From contig NC_052507.1 in assembly GCF_014356525.2 (NCBI RefSeq), forward strand, positions 57,389,362-57,453,361: a stretch of 64,000 nt of DNA. Direction: 5' to 3'. Below the pieces are notes generated by a model. That model had not been told where the DNA came from. It saw only the letters and a list, made by a program, of their open reading frames with translations, and made no database searches. The position numbers were made by a program, and so were the translations under genes. The DNA is from Nilaparvata lugens (lineage: Eukaryota > Arthropoda > Insecta > Hemiptera > Delphacidae). How positions within the stretch are numbered: position 1 is the first letter of the stretch; every line of letters starts with the position of its first letter. This document shows positions 1-10,985 of this stretch, in pieces.

Positions 1-1
1 A

Positions 2-1486
2 ACTGATCATCAATCTCTGAAATGGCTCCGAGCCATACCTAATCCAACAGGGAGGATTGCTAGGTGGATCATGGAGATGCAACAATACGAATTAACAATT
101 AAATATCGAAGGGGAGAATTTAATATGGTCCCTGACGCTCTGTCTCGTGGCCCATTGACTGAGCAAGACGATCTCGAGTCCACTCAACCCGAGAAACAGG
201 TAATACCAGTCAGTATTGACCGTGAACAAGATGAAAATTGGATTCGTAAGATAAAAAAAGGCCTTACTGAGACACCCAAAAAGTATTCAAACTATGTGGT
301 GAGAGACGAGCTACTATATAGACATATATGGCCACAGAGACAGGTACCAGACGGTCAACACAGTGATCATCGGAAATTATGTGTACCTCGTGATTGTCGT
401 CTTAAAATAATGAATTACAATCATGATGCTCCCACAGCAGGACACCAAGGTATATATCGAACATATATGATAGAATAGCTCGATCATACTACTGGCCAGG
501 ACTATACAAAGATGTAGCAAAGTAGGTACGTGAGTGTAATGAATGTCTATGTCATGAAGTAGAACAGAAGGCACTGTATGGCCAGATGGAAAGTCCACGA
601 AAAGTCCAACAGCCATTGGAAACGGTGAGTACCGATCTCATTGGTCCACTTCCTCGGTCAAAACATGGTAATCGATACCTTGTGGTCTTCCAGGATCAAT
701 TCAACAAATGGACTGAGGCCAAGCCACTAGCTAAGGCCGATACTACGGCTATTATTAGAGCTCTCAATGGGTTAGTACTGAATAGACTCGGAGTAATAAG
801 ACTTTCAATATGTGATAATGGGACTCAGTACACAAGTAAAACTTTTTGGTCTTTCTGTATAGATGCAGGAATCACACAATTCATTACTCCACCCTATACA
901 CCTAGCTGCAATCCTACTGAACAAATCAATCATGTATTAAATATGATGATACAAATTTATGTAAGCAAGAGCCATGCCAATTGGAACCGATACATAAACG
1001 AGTTTTGTTTTGCAATAAATACCACAGACCATCAATGCACAGAACATTCGCCATTTCATTTGAACTTTGGATGTGAATTACGCGCTCCGGGTACGATAAT
1101 TTTTGGAGGAGATGACGACCCACGAAGAGAAGCCAGAGATAATAGCTTCCAGACCCAAGATGAAAGGATAAAGATGTTAATACACTTACAAAAGATAGTG
1201 ATTACAATCTGGATGAAGCGTATTGGGATACAAACAGCTACTACAATTTGAGGAGAAGGCCGCTGAAACTTGTACATGGGCAAATGGTGTTCAAAAGAGA
1301 GCATCACCTCTCCTCTGGAGCTGTCCAATCGCAGCAAAATTAGCGCCCAAGTTTTCGGGACCACATAAGGTGATACAGATGTTAAGCCCAACAGTAGTGA
1401 GATTACAAACAATCAAGGGGAAAACTGTCACAGTACATGTCAAAGATATTAAGCTTTTACCCCCTCACGACAATGATGAAGATTAA
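2..1486 (+). pseudogene. Ty3/gypsy pol remnant (RNase H end, integrase)
   Basis: This is the 3' part of an LTR-retrotransposon pol gene, entering from the left edge. The end of RNase H (TDHQSLKWL, then PDALSR) lies in one frame up to the stop near 478. The integrase zinc finger is split: its histidines (HDAPTAGH) are in that frame, while the cysteines (CNECLC) are in the next, with a TAG at 523. The integrase core follows at 586-1251 with VSTDLIGP, CDNGTQYT and a PTEQ segment matching the D, D and E positions. The C-terminal part (AAKLAPKFSGPHKV) is in a third frame at 1223-1486. At least two frameshifts and one stop make it non-functional. No LTR was identified. Confidence 0.85.
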
Positions 1487-1953
1487 GGGGAAGAGAAGTC
1501 AATCCAATTGCACTTCCAACCAGGCCGGTTGGTTAAGCGGGTTGCCTATGCTCAAAGTATACGGCGTTGTGGCTAAATACAGTACAAGCTCATCTAGTTC
1601 AATGTTCTCCCGAGAGATGGCGCGGACTTCCACTCTGGAATCCTTTCTTAGTTGTGACGGAGAATTGATGAAAACATTATCTGAAAGGGGTGGAACGAAT
1701 ATTAAAATAACCCTAGTTCGTTTGAGATAAGGCTCACAAAATTGTTATTAAAAGATAAGCTGTCATTTACCTTGAAAAGGAGAAAATAATTCAATTACTA
1801 AAGTCTTTATACCCTCAAATATGTTATTGACCACAATAAATATTGCACCAACCCTATCATTTTGAAACCTAGGTGGTGGGGGTTACTGATATTGAATTAA
1901 AGTGGCCAGTAATATTCAATTATCTAGTCAGTTGAGTAGAACTACTTGTCAAG
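1487..1953. other. Non-coding stretch after gypsy remnant
   Basis: No gene is supported here. It may hold the 3' end of the gypsy element, including a purine-rich stretch near 1873-1883 that could be a polypurine tract, but no second LTR is visible to prove it. Confidence 0.4.
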
Positions 1954-2901
1954 ATGCCATCTCACCATTCGGGCTTCCTTGATTTGTACCTACACCTTGT
2001 AGAGAAGCGAGCTCGAGACCGTTATAGGGGTTATAGCCGGTTTCAAAGCTTGAAAACAAGACATTGACAGTAACAACCCCGTGATTTGCGACGTGCTCTC
2101 GCCAGAATCGGCCAACAGGGACTCTGGGCTGTTCCAATTGCAATTAACAGGAGGGTCGCAGTAGCAACCGTCGATCGCTTTTGGGAGGAGATCCATGGGT
2201 TCGACCCCTACAAAATCTTAGATGTGGAGGCTAGTCGAATGCTGCTGAATATAGTAAGGGAGTATTTGGAGCTCAAAAAAATTAGATGGGTACGACTGTA
2301 CAGATTTGTGTCATATCCATGCAGTGCCAGGAACGTCCCACGATGGCAAGTCGATCTTATAATCTCATTTTGTGTGGAAGAGTTCCTTCAAGGGCGACCA
2401 ATACGTCCTGGCACCAACCCTGAGGACATGACACATCGGATACAATCCTTATATACAGAACTGCCTCTCCCCCGAGAATCAACATCAACTGTATGTCAGG
2501 TCGAGGGAACACCACAAGTGAGAGGACAAAGAACCCCGTCTCCTTAAACATCACCACCACTATGCCCAATAGTGCCACTACCACCTCTCGTGTCACCAAT
2601 TCCCACGGACGAGGAAGATGCCTTCCTCGAAGAAGGTGATTTTTCGTTATCACCCTCCTATGGAGGTGGGAGCCCACCTGCAGCTCTGCCACAAGTATCC
2701 TGGGTTGACATGGTCGATCATTGGGATAAGTTGACTGACTCGGGGCGCTGCAATTCATGCCCTAGCCACCAAGCCACCAACACAAGTGGTAACTCTGAGA
2801 GAGATGTGAAACAATCAAGACCAGCCCCCACTGTCATGGATGTGAAAGAGACAACACCACCCTCCACTGCCATGGATGTGGAGGAGTCCATACACCCCTA
2901 A
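1954..2901 (+). pseudogene. Decayed ORF of unknown family
   Basis: One frame stays open from an ATG at 1954 to a stop at 2899-2901, apart from TGA at 2065, TAA at 2071 and TAA at 2545. The middle is protein-like, with many Trp, Arg and Leu residues (FWEEIHGFDPYKILD; RWQVDLIISFCVEEFLQG). The last third is rich in Pro, Ser and acidic residues and contains two near-repeats of VMDVKE/AMDVEE. I do not recognise the family. Its place between a gypsy remnant and a LINE suggests a gag-like or ORF1-like protein, but no zinc knuckle is visible. It could also be a captured host gene fragment. Confidence 0.4.
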
Positions 2902-2985
2902 AGGTGATGCCTGAGAGGTGTACACCTCTTAAGGTGATGCCTAGATGGCTCACGCCTTTCAAGGTGGTGCCATGGATGGCTCTGA

Positions 2986-3450
2986 TTCCCTCCAGCGGCC
3001 TGTTGGCTGCCGTCCCTTTCCACCTATCCTCCCAGGGCACAGTGGCCCGTTGGCTGCCGTCCCTATCCATCCATCCTCCCAGGGCACAGCGGCCCATCGG
3101 CTGCCGTCCCTTTCTACCTGTCCTTCTAGGGCACAGCGGCCCATTGGCTGCCATCCCTCTCCGCCTATCCTCCCTGGGCACAGCGGCCCGTTGGCTGCTG
3201 TCCCTTTCCACCCATCCTCCCAGGGCACAGCGGCCCGTTGGCTGCCGTCCCTTTCCGCCTATCCTCCAAGGGCACAGCGCCCCATTGGCTGCTGTCCCAT
3301 TCCTCTCATCTTCCCAGTGCACAGCGGCCCGTTGACTGCCGTTCCTTTCCATCCATCCTCCCAGGGCACAGCGGCCCGTTGGCTGCCGTCCCTTACCGTC
3401 TATTCTCTCCAGGCACAGCAGCCCATTGGCTGCCGTCCCTCCCGTCTATC
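2986..3450 (+). repeat. 47-bp minisatellite, array 1 (~10 units)
   Basis: The motif GGGCACAG recurs at 3035, 3082, 3129, 3176, 3223, 3270, 3317 (variant) and 3364, always 47 bp apart, with a variant at 3411. The unit is GC-rich (GCGGCCCGTTGGCTGCCGTC) in AT-rich surroundings. Because 47 is not a multiple of 3 and the unit lacks stops in most frames, long frames stay open on both strands; these are not genes. The array lies just upstream of a LINE endonuclease region. Confidence 0.95.
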
Positions 3451-4789
3451 CTTCCTCTTCTTACTATACTGGAGCGGAACCGAGGCTGTAAGGCCAATAC
3501 AAAATTACCTCGAAGTGGTGTCATCAGAGTAGAGAGTGACCTTCACGCCGTCAAAAGCACCAGGAGGTGCTGTCCACGCCAGCTAAGGGACAAAGAAGGA
3601 AGAAGAGGAACTTCGACCTGCCTCCTTTCCCCGCCCACATTACAACTGAGCTAAGTCGTCCAGGAGCAACACATAGGTATCAATCACCTACCTCTGAAGG
3701 TACTCAGGGTGTACGTAATACTACTTAGTAACGATCAGTCATCTAATTTAGTAGTTGCTCATTGGAATGTTCAAGGTTTGATAAATAAATTGGATGAACT
3801 CACAAGTTTCAACTGCAAATTTGATGTGAGACATATCATGTGTTTCTGAACATTGGTTGGATCCAAATGATCTGAATGAGATTGAAATTAGTGGCTATAC
3901 ATGCATCAGCGCATATTGCAGGCCTTCAGGGCAAAATTATATATGCGTTAATGATCTCCCTGCAGCAATCAGTTGTAAAAATATAAAACCATTCATGTTT
4001 GCTGATGATTTAGCTGTTCAGATAAAAAATAATAGTCTTTCTGGTAGCTTACATACGGTTAATGAAATGATTGAAGATTGGACAGCTTCTAATTCATTGT
4101 GTCTTAATAAGGACTAAACTCAACTTTTGGAATTTGGATTTAGATTACAACCTGACAATGCAAAGTTTCTCGATATTTACAGTTCAAAGCAATTTAAAAT
4201 GTGCTTACACATCAAAATATTATGTGGCAAACCGTCGAAGAGAATTTGTATGTTAAATAGATTGAAGTTCATTGTTGATAAGAGTGTTTTAATTTCAGTG
4301 TATTTTGCTTATCTTCATTCTCATTTGTATTATGGTGTTGTTGCCTGGGGTAATGATACGAATATAAATAAACTATTTCTGTTACAAAAACGAGCAGTAA
4401 GGGTCATTGCTAATGTGAATAGTCGTTTTCACTGTGTAGTTTTATTTAAAAAATTCAAGATTTTGACAGTACCAGCTATTTACATTCTTGAATGTCTTAT
4501 GTATGTAAAAATTAATTTAGCAAGTAATTCTGTAAATAGCAACGTTCACAACCATTACACTAGAAATTCTGAATCGCTTAGAGTGAACCAGTGCAATTAT
4601 GCAAATACATTGAACTGTTTTGAGGAGTTCGGTATAAGAGCTTATAATAAGCTCCCTACACATTTAAAAGGGCTAGAAGTGGGTAATTTCAAAAGAGCCA
4701 TAAAAAAGATGTTAATGGAAATATGTCCATATAGAGAAGAGGAGTTTCTAATTTGAGGGTATTTTGTTTGATTTTGTATTATTATTTCT
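3451..4789 (+). mobile_element. Non-LTR retrotransposon copy A, internally deleted
   Basis: This matches the copy at 5254-8377 almost base for base. Bases up to 3935 align with copy B at a constant offset of 1803; from 3936 the offset becomes 3588. Copy A therefore lacks the 1785 bp corresponding to 5739-7523, which is most of the endonuclease and reverse transcriptase. It keeps the endonuclease start (HWNVQGLINKLDEL near 3757), the FADD box (MFADDLAV near 3995) and the C-terminal region (4127-4756). Its 3' end stops inside the 3' UTR and runs directly into the second 47-bp array. Confidence 0.88.
4127..4756 (+). pseudogene. LINE reverse transcriptase C-terminal region, copy A
   Basis: The frame encodes the post-RT region of a LINE polyprotein, with YLHSHLYYGVVAWG, LLQKRAVRVI and HNHYTRN motifs typical of jockey/CR1-like elements. 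The catalytic part upstream is deleted in this copy and the FADD box lies in another frame, so it is a relic. Confidence 0.8.
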
Positions 4790-4790
4790 A

Positions 4791-5255
4791 GGGCACAGCG
4801 GCCCGTTGGCTGCCGTCCCTATCCATCCATCCTCCCAGGGCACAGTGGCCCGTTGGCTGCCGTCCCTATCCATCCATCCTCCCAGGGCACAGCGGCCCAT
4901 TGGCTGCCGTCCCTTTCTACCTGTCCTTCTAGGGCACAGCGGCCCGTTGGCTGCCGTCCCTTTCCACCCATCCTCCCAGGGCACAGCGGCCCGTTGGCTG
5001 CTGTCCCTTTCCACCCATCCTCCCAGGGCACAGCGGCCCGTTGGCTGCCGTCCCTTTCCGCCTATCCTCCAAGGGCACAGCGCCCCATTGGCTGCTGTCC
5101 CATTCCTCTCATCTTCCTAGTGCACAGCGGCCCGTTGACTGCCGTTCCTTTCCATCCATCCTCCCAGGGCACAGCGGCCCGTTGGCTGCCGTCCCTTACC
5201 GTCTATTCTCTCCAGGCACAGCAGCCCATTGGCTGCCGTCCCTCCCGTCTATCCT
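4791..5255 (+). repeat. 47-bp minisatellite, array 2 (~10 units)
   Basis: Same unit as the array at 2986-3450, starting with GGGCACAG at 4791 and repeating at 4838, 4885 and so on to 5214. The order of variant units (for example TGCACAGCGG near the end, then CAGGCACAGCAG) is the same in both arrays, so they are copies of one array rather than independent expansions. It begins directly at the truncated 3' end of LINE copy A. Confidence 0.95.
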
Positions 5256-5499
5256 TCCTCTTCTTACTATACTGGAGCGGAACCGAGGCTGTAAGGCCAA
5301 TACAAAATTACCTCGAAGTGGTGTCATCAGAGTAGAGAGTGACCTTCACGCCGTCAAAAGCACCAGGAGGTGCTGTCCACGCCAGCTAAGGGACAAAGAA
5401 GGAAGAAGAGGAACTTCGACTTGCCTCCTTTCCCCGCCAACATTACAACTGAGCTAAGTCATCCAGGAGCAACACAAAGGTATCAATCACCTACCTCTG

Positions 5500-6240
5500 A
5501 AGGTACTCAGGGTGTACGTAATACTACTTAGTAACGATCAGTCATCTAATTTAGTAGTTGCTCATTGGAATGTTCAAGGTTTGATAAATAAATTGGATGA
5601 ACTCACAAGTTTCAACTGCAAATTTGATGTGAGACATATCATGTGTTTCTGAACATTGGTTGGATCCAAATGATCTGACTGAGATTGAAATTAGTGGCTA
5701 TACATGCATCAGCGCATATTGTAGGCCTTCAGGGCAAAGTGGTGGATCTTTTATCTGAGTAAAGTCATCCTTAATTGCAGTTGAAATTCCATTTTTGGTT
5801 GAAAGGGTTTGTGAGATTTGAGCTGTGTTGATGAGCAATATAATGTTATTTGCATTGAAATTTACCATGTTCCTTTAGCGAGTAATTTCAAGGCTTTCAT
5901 AGAAACGCTTCTTGGCATTTTTGATGTTTTAAATAGCAATAATAGTACTAATGCTAGCATTATCCTCTGTGGGGACTTCAATGTAAATTTGATTATAGAT
6001 TCTAACTACAGTATGGTCTTTAAAAATTTGCTGTCAAGTTTCAATCTCAATTCAACTTGGAGTTACTAGACCGGGTGAATCTACTCATTGTAAGGGGACG
6101 TGTATTGACAATATTGCTACATCAATTCATTTTTAAAGAATTATCTCAGCAGAGGTTGAGCCGATGATTGTCTCGGATCATTTTGCTTTAGTGCTTAGCT
6201 GCCAACTTGATGTGACTGGTCCTACAGCTTCAAAATATTC
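5500..6240 (+). pseudogene. LINE endonuclease domain, copy B
   Basis: Endonuclease motifs appear in order but in different frames: HWNVQGL near 5560, SEHWLDPND near 5650, LCGDFNVN near 5970 and SDHFALVLSC near 6175. The last two match the GDFN and SDH catalytic blocks of LINE AP-endonucleases. Several frameshifts and stops inactivate it. Confidence 0.75.
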
Positions 6241-6656
6241 AAGAGGTAATAATTAGTCTAGAAGAATTATCAGACCACTCAATTACAGTAATATTGTTGA
6301 ATTTCAATCGATAATTGCAAGAACTAATTGGTTAGATGTTTATGCAATCAATTGTATTGAGGATAAATTTTCCCATTTTTTCAATAAATTTCTTTTCTAT
6401 TGCTGATGCAGCTCTTTCCATCAGATGTGTTGAAAGTGGCAGATGTCCTCCAGTAAAATTATTTTGGTACACTGAAGAGATTAAAAATATTAAGGAGCAA
6501 TGTTTACTTATGTACGACCTCTATAAGATGTCCGGTTCTGCCACTCATAAAAGCATATATAGTCAGTTGAAAAGATCTTTTAGAGAAATGGTAAAAGAGA
6601 TTAAACTCGATTACAATAATAATCGTATTTTGCATGCTAAAAACAAGCCAAGGTAA

Positions 6657-7690
6657 TTGTGGTCAATAGTCAGAGAGAATTTGAATAAGGATGAAGTAGC
6701 TAAAGGTGATAGAATATGTAGTCATACAACAGATGGTTTCAATGATTTTTTTATTGACAGTGTAGATGAAAAATTGCGTTCAATAGCAGATCCTGTCCAT
6801 GACGTTTTTCATTATCTTGACAATTACAAGAACTCAATGCCAAACTCTTCAAAACCCTCTTTCTCTTTCCATCTTACTAGTGTTGAGCAGGTTCATAGTG
6901 TAATACTATCCTTAAAGAAAAGTGCTTGTCTTGATGTGTATTGTTTGAATTCCAACTTGTTGAAACTGGCTTCTCCCCATATTTGTGAATTACTAAGCTC
7001 TCTGTTTAATGATTGTATTCTTGATGGCGTTTTTCCTAATTGCTTAAAAATTGTCAAAGTAATTCCTCTTTTCAAGAAAGGTTCTGCAAGTGAGTATTAT
7101 AATTTTAGAACGATTTCTATCATTCCAGTTATTTCTAAAATCTTTGAGGTAATTTTGTATTGTCAGATTGTTGAGTTTTTTGAAAATAACTCACTGTTCC
7201 CCGATAGTCAATTTGGGTTCAGACCCAATAGAAGCACAAATACAGCTATATCTGAATTCGTGGAAAACTGTATCTATTCTATTCATGAGAAGTGTAATCT
7301 ACTAGGCAGCTTCTATGACATGAGCCGAGCTTTTGATACAATATCTCATCCCATCTTATTACAAAAGCTCAAATTCTATGGTCTTCATGACATGTCAACC
7401 AATTTAATTGCCTCTCACTTGAGTGATAGATACCAAACTGTTTTTTATGATGGCAGTTTTTCTAGTTATTTAAAAGTGTTATCAGGTGTTCCACAGGGTT
7501 CCACACTAAGTCCTATCCTTTTTATTATATATGCGTTAATGATCTCCCTGCAGCAATCAGTTGTAAAAATATAAAACCATTCATGTTTGCTGATGATTTA
7601 GCTGTTCAGATAAAAAATAATAGTCTTTCTGGTAGCTTACATACGGTTAATGAAATAATTGAAGATTGGACAGCTTCTAATTCATTGTGT
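6657..7690 (+). pseudogene. LINE reverse transcriptase, copy B
   Basis: The region encodes a reverse transcriptase fingers-palm region: KVIPLFKKG, SQFGFRPNRST, YDMSRAFDTISH and SGVPQGSTLSPILFIIY. A one-base shift near 7530 moves the following NDLPAAIS and MFADDLAV (the catalytic YXDD-type box, here FADD) into another frame. The shift lies exactly where copy A rejoins. A TAG just before 6657 separates it from the linker upstream. Confidence 0.88.
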
Positions 7691-7785
7691 CTTAATAAGG
7701 ACTAAACTCAACTTTTGGAATTTGGATTTAGATTACAACCTGACAATGCAAAGTTTCTCGATATTACAGTTCAAAGCAATTTAAA

Positions 7786-8337
7786 ATGGGCTTACACATC
7801 AAAATATTATGTGGCAAACCGTCGAAGAGAATTTTTATTTTAAATAGATTGAAGTTCATTGTTGATAAGAGTGTTTTAATTTCAGTGTATTTTGCTTATC
7901 TTCATTCTCATTTGTATTATGGTGTTGTTGCCTGGGGTAATGATACGAATATAAATAAACTATTTCTGTTACAAAAACGAGCAGTAAGGGTCATTGCTAA
8001 TGTGAATAGTCGTTTTCACTGTGTAGTTTTATTTAAAAAATTCAAGATTTTGACAGTACCAGCTATTTACATTCTTGAATGTCTTATGTATGTAAAAATT
8101 AATTTAGCAAGTAATTCTGTAAATAGCAACGTTCACAACCATTACACTAGAAATTCTGAATCGCTTAGAGTGAACCAGTGCAATTATGCAAATACATTGA
8201 ACTGTTTTAAGGAGTTCGGTATAAGAGCTTATAATAAGCTCCCTACACATTTAAAAGAGCTAGAAGTGGGTAATTTCAAAAGAGCCATAAAAAAGATGTT
8301 AATGGAAATATGTCATATAGAGAAGAGGAGTTTCTAA
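7786..8337 (+). pseudogene. LINE ORF2 C-terminal region, copy B
   Basis: Encodes the same C-terminal block as copy A (4127-4756), with LLQKRAVRVI, IYILECLMYV and HNHYTRN motifs and a stop at 8335-8337. The very few differences between the copies indicate a recent duplication. Confidence 0.82.
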
Positions 8338-8671
8338 TTTGAGGGTATTTTGTTTGATGTTTGTATTATTATTTCTTTGAATGTAAATACTTTTATTTAC
8401 TATGTTCAATCTATGACGATGCTATGCATTTGTATAAATGTTTTCTGCAATAAAGGAATCTTGAATCTCGAATCTACTCTCCTAACTATATATCTATATT
8501 GCTATCGAATATACCTGCTAATCGAATAATACTGCCATCAACTTATGCTATAGCTATATACAAGGGTTAACACAAAACACATTGGGCCATGTGGTTTCTA
8601 TTGTAAGCGTGCCTGTGAATAATGTTAAGAATATTGTTAGCAAGTTCCTAGGGAAGAATTGATTCTCTTTC

Positions 8672-9610
8672 AAATGAATAAATGAATGAATGGATAAATA
8701 AATTTATTTCCTCCTCAAATTACAAATTACAAAAGTAAAAATTAAATAGTATCTTGGAAATTATACTGATCACGTTTCCAGTTGTGTGATCAGATAATCA
8801 AAGTATAATTAACAAGGTAAAAACATTATCAACTTAAATAATAAATAATAAAAATAACTTGTATGAAAAAAAAAATAAAAATAAAAGCTGTGAGTCTAGT
8901 CTAGGTGATTAAGATTGCTAAAACAATACTGAAACTACTGCCTGTAGCGCATGAGATAAAAAAACAAATAAATTGAAACAGCCCAGAAAACCAAAAACTG
9001 GAATAAATGAAATGCATTTAAATGTAATAATTAATATAATACCGTACATGCCTTAGTGGAATAGTGATTCAATTGAATAATAATATTTTTATGAGAATGG
9101 TGCCATTGAACAAATGCTAGCTCAACCTGCACCATTATCTAACAACATTTCTAACCATCCATACGTCGTTCACTGTAAATAACCAGCTCTTTGCTCTCTC
9201 ATAAAAGATAATATAGGAATCACACCTTCTCAATTCAATTGGCAATTTATTGTAAATATAAGGTCCCAAGTACATAAACGAGTGCCTAAAAATTTCCCTG
9301 CTCACCTTTGGTGTCCTACACAGTAGCTGGTTAACGCTTCTCATATTGTAATAAAGATTTCCCGTACCACAGTTTCCACTTTTCAAATAAAACAATAATT
9401 TTAAAACTTTAAAAACGAATAAATTTTGGATAGGCATTATTTTCAAATTTACATACAAAGGAAAAGAACTCTCTCTTACATTATCAATCTTATAATGATT
9501 CTGGGTTATTCTTAACCTATTAATAATAGTTTTAAAAGTTCCACCCCAACATACCAAACCATACTGTAATTGAGAGTGTATGAGAGCATAATACAAACTA
9601 TTTTCAAACT
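8672..9610 (-). mobile_element. 5'-truncated LINE fragment
   Basis: The minus-strand frame at 9135-9596 encodes a LINE C-terminal region (YALIHSQLQYGLVCWGG; LGPYIYNKLPIELRR). The element's 3' UTR runs down to about 8680, where the plus strand shows AATGAATAAATGAATG-type repeats, read on the minus strand as a CATT-rich tail. No catalytic region remains. Confidence 0.75.
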
Positions 9611-10719
9611 ATTATGAAAAGAATAATGACCCCTGTCGTCTGGCTAGGTAGGCTATTCAAATGTATTCTCAATAGTTTCGAGAAACGGTTCTTTTTATTA
9701 TTCTAGCTCTCGAGTGTCCATATTCTTACAATGCAATAGCACGTTTTACAACAAATAACAGAAATCTACAATTTTTTAATTTTAGGAGAGCACGTGGTCG
9801 CCATTTGTGTCTCATAATCTGTAGTGTGTGTATCTTTAAAAGAGCAATCAATGACCGGATATTTTCTATACCAAAACTTCAATGATTGTTATTTGCAAGT
9901 TTTCTTGATAGAATCACCTATTTCCACTCGAATAGCAACATACGAAATAGTTTTTTTACAGCATAGAATAGAATATAATTCCAGCATAGACGGTTTATCT
10001 CAATTCAAGCTATGTGATTGGATAAAAGTGATGAGATAAGAGGATGTGCTGGCTTAGATCCCGTTAACATTACAGCAAGTCCCTAGCACATGTTGCTCGA
10101 GCCTCAAAGTCTACATCTAAAAACTGTGACCTCAATACAACCACGTTATGCTGCATGTTGAAACTATCAATAATATTGTGCTTAGAGAAAATTTCAAATA
10201 TACTCTAAGTTCCATTGTAGACTCGTTATCTGTACTTCTTTTCGCAAGTAAAAGATTATCAATCGTGAATAGATCAAACTACTTCCTCAGTGATAATCGA
10301 TAAATCAAAAAATGAAGCCTGTAGATCCGATGTAGTATTCCTATTCCAAACTCTGGATCATTGAAACGCCGATGCAAGTTTCCTGATTCTATTATGTTAA
10401 ATACGAGTATAAAAACACTCTTTGGCTATGATGATGATGATGAACAATAGTATTGCAGTCCACATAGGTATATAATAAGAACTTTCTAGTATGCTGAGAC
10501 GAGATCTTATACAGTTTCAAAGAAAATTTTAACTTAGATATTCAATGATAAGAATCAACAAAGCAAACAAGATGACGTATTGTGGGAAGGTACAGTGAGA
10601 GGAAATTGTATTTTCTATTGAGGTCAATTCTACTGATTCAACTTGAAAACTTTAGAACACCAAATATATTCATGGATACCAGGATACAGGAGAAGATTTT
10701 AAGTATCATTCTGTTTCAG
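9611..10719. other. Non-coding stretch
   Basis: No gene, RNA or clear repeat is supported, apart from a short GATGAT run near 10430. Short open frames here look random for AT-rich DNA. Confidence 0.5.
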
Positions 10720-10896
10720 CTGTTTGCTTGCTCGACAGTGAAAACAGCTGTTCAGCTCCGCAACATGCCCAAGGAATTGCTGCAATGCAAACAGGTCTCA
10801 GCTGTTGTGATGAAAGATGCTTTCAAAGCAGGAGCCAGCGTTCTTAATGGCGTTGTCATCAGTACGCCTTTTGAAAGCACTAAGTTGCTACAGTGA
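10720..10896 (+). CDS. Candidate orphan exon, unknown protein
   Basis: A good splice acceptor (TATCATTCTGTTTCAG) ends at 10719. The frame after it is protein-like, with GC-rich third positions unlike the surroundings (MPKELLQCKQVSAVVMKDAF; GASVLNGVVISTPFEST). The final part faintly resembles the N-terminal region of threonine dehydratase/serine racemase-like enzymes; this is a motif impression only. The frame runs into a MITE starting at 10883, which supplies the last residues and the TGA. No partner exons were found, so it may be a gene relic cut by the MITE. Confidence 0.35.
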   Translation: MFACSTVKTAVQLRNMPKELLQCKQVSAVVMKDAFKAGASVLNGVVISTPFESTKLLQ

Positions 10897-10985
10897 GACT
10901 CACTACGAACTGTCAGCATTCCTTACAAATAACATCGTTTCCGCCCATTCAAACAATGCTGACATGTAGTAGTGAGTCTTGCTTC
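10883..10985. mobile_element. Small palindromic MITE, copy 1
   Basis: It starts AGTTGCTACAGTGAG and has inner inverted halves (CTGTCAGCATT ... AATGCTGACA). The right end is degenerate. The same family occurs at 18369-18488, where the right end reads CTCACTGTAGCAACT, the inverse of this start. Confidence 0.65.

Larger units (their letters stand above)
5256..8475 (+). mobile_element. Non-LTR retrotransposon copy B (EN-RT)
   Basis: A LINE running from the region after array 2 to a 3' end with AATAAA at 8449 and short GAATC-type tail repeats at 8457-8475. It encodes an apurinic-type endonuclease and a reverse transcriptase, both broken by frameshifts. The 5' part shared with copy A (about 300 bp between array and endonuclease) may be its 5' UTR. 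The order 47-bp array, then LINE, occurs twice, which suggests that the array belongs to the 5' end of this element. Family: jockey/CR1-like by motif; exact clade not determined. Confidence 0.85.

Noticed and set aside
2834..3654. Overlapping Pro/Ala/His-rich and Trp/Gly-rich frames
   Set aside because: Produced by the 47-bp minisatellite, which is open in several frames on both strands.
4748..5457. The same Pro-rich frames in the second array
   Set aside because: Copies of the array artefact; identical periodicity.
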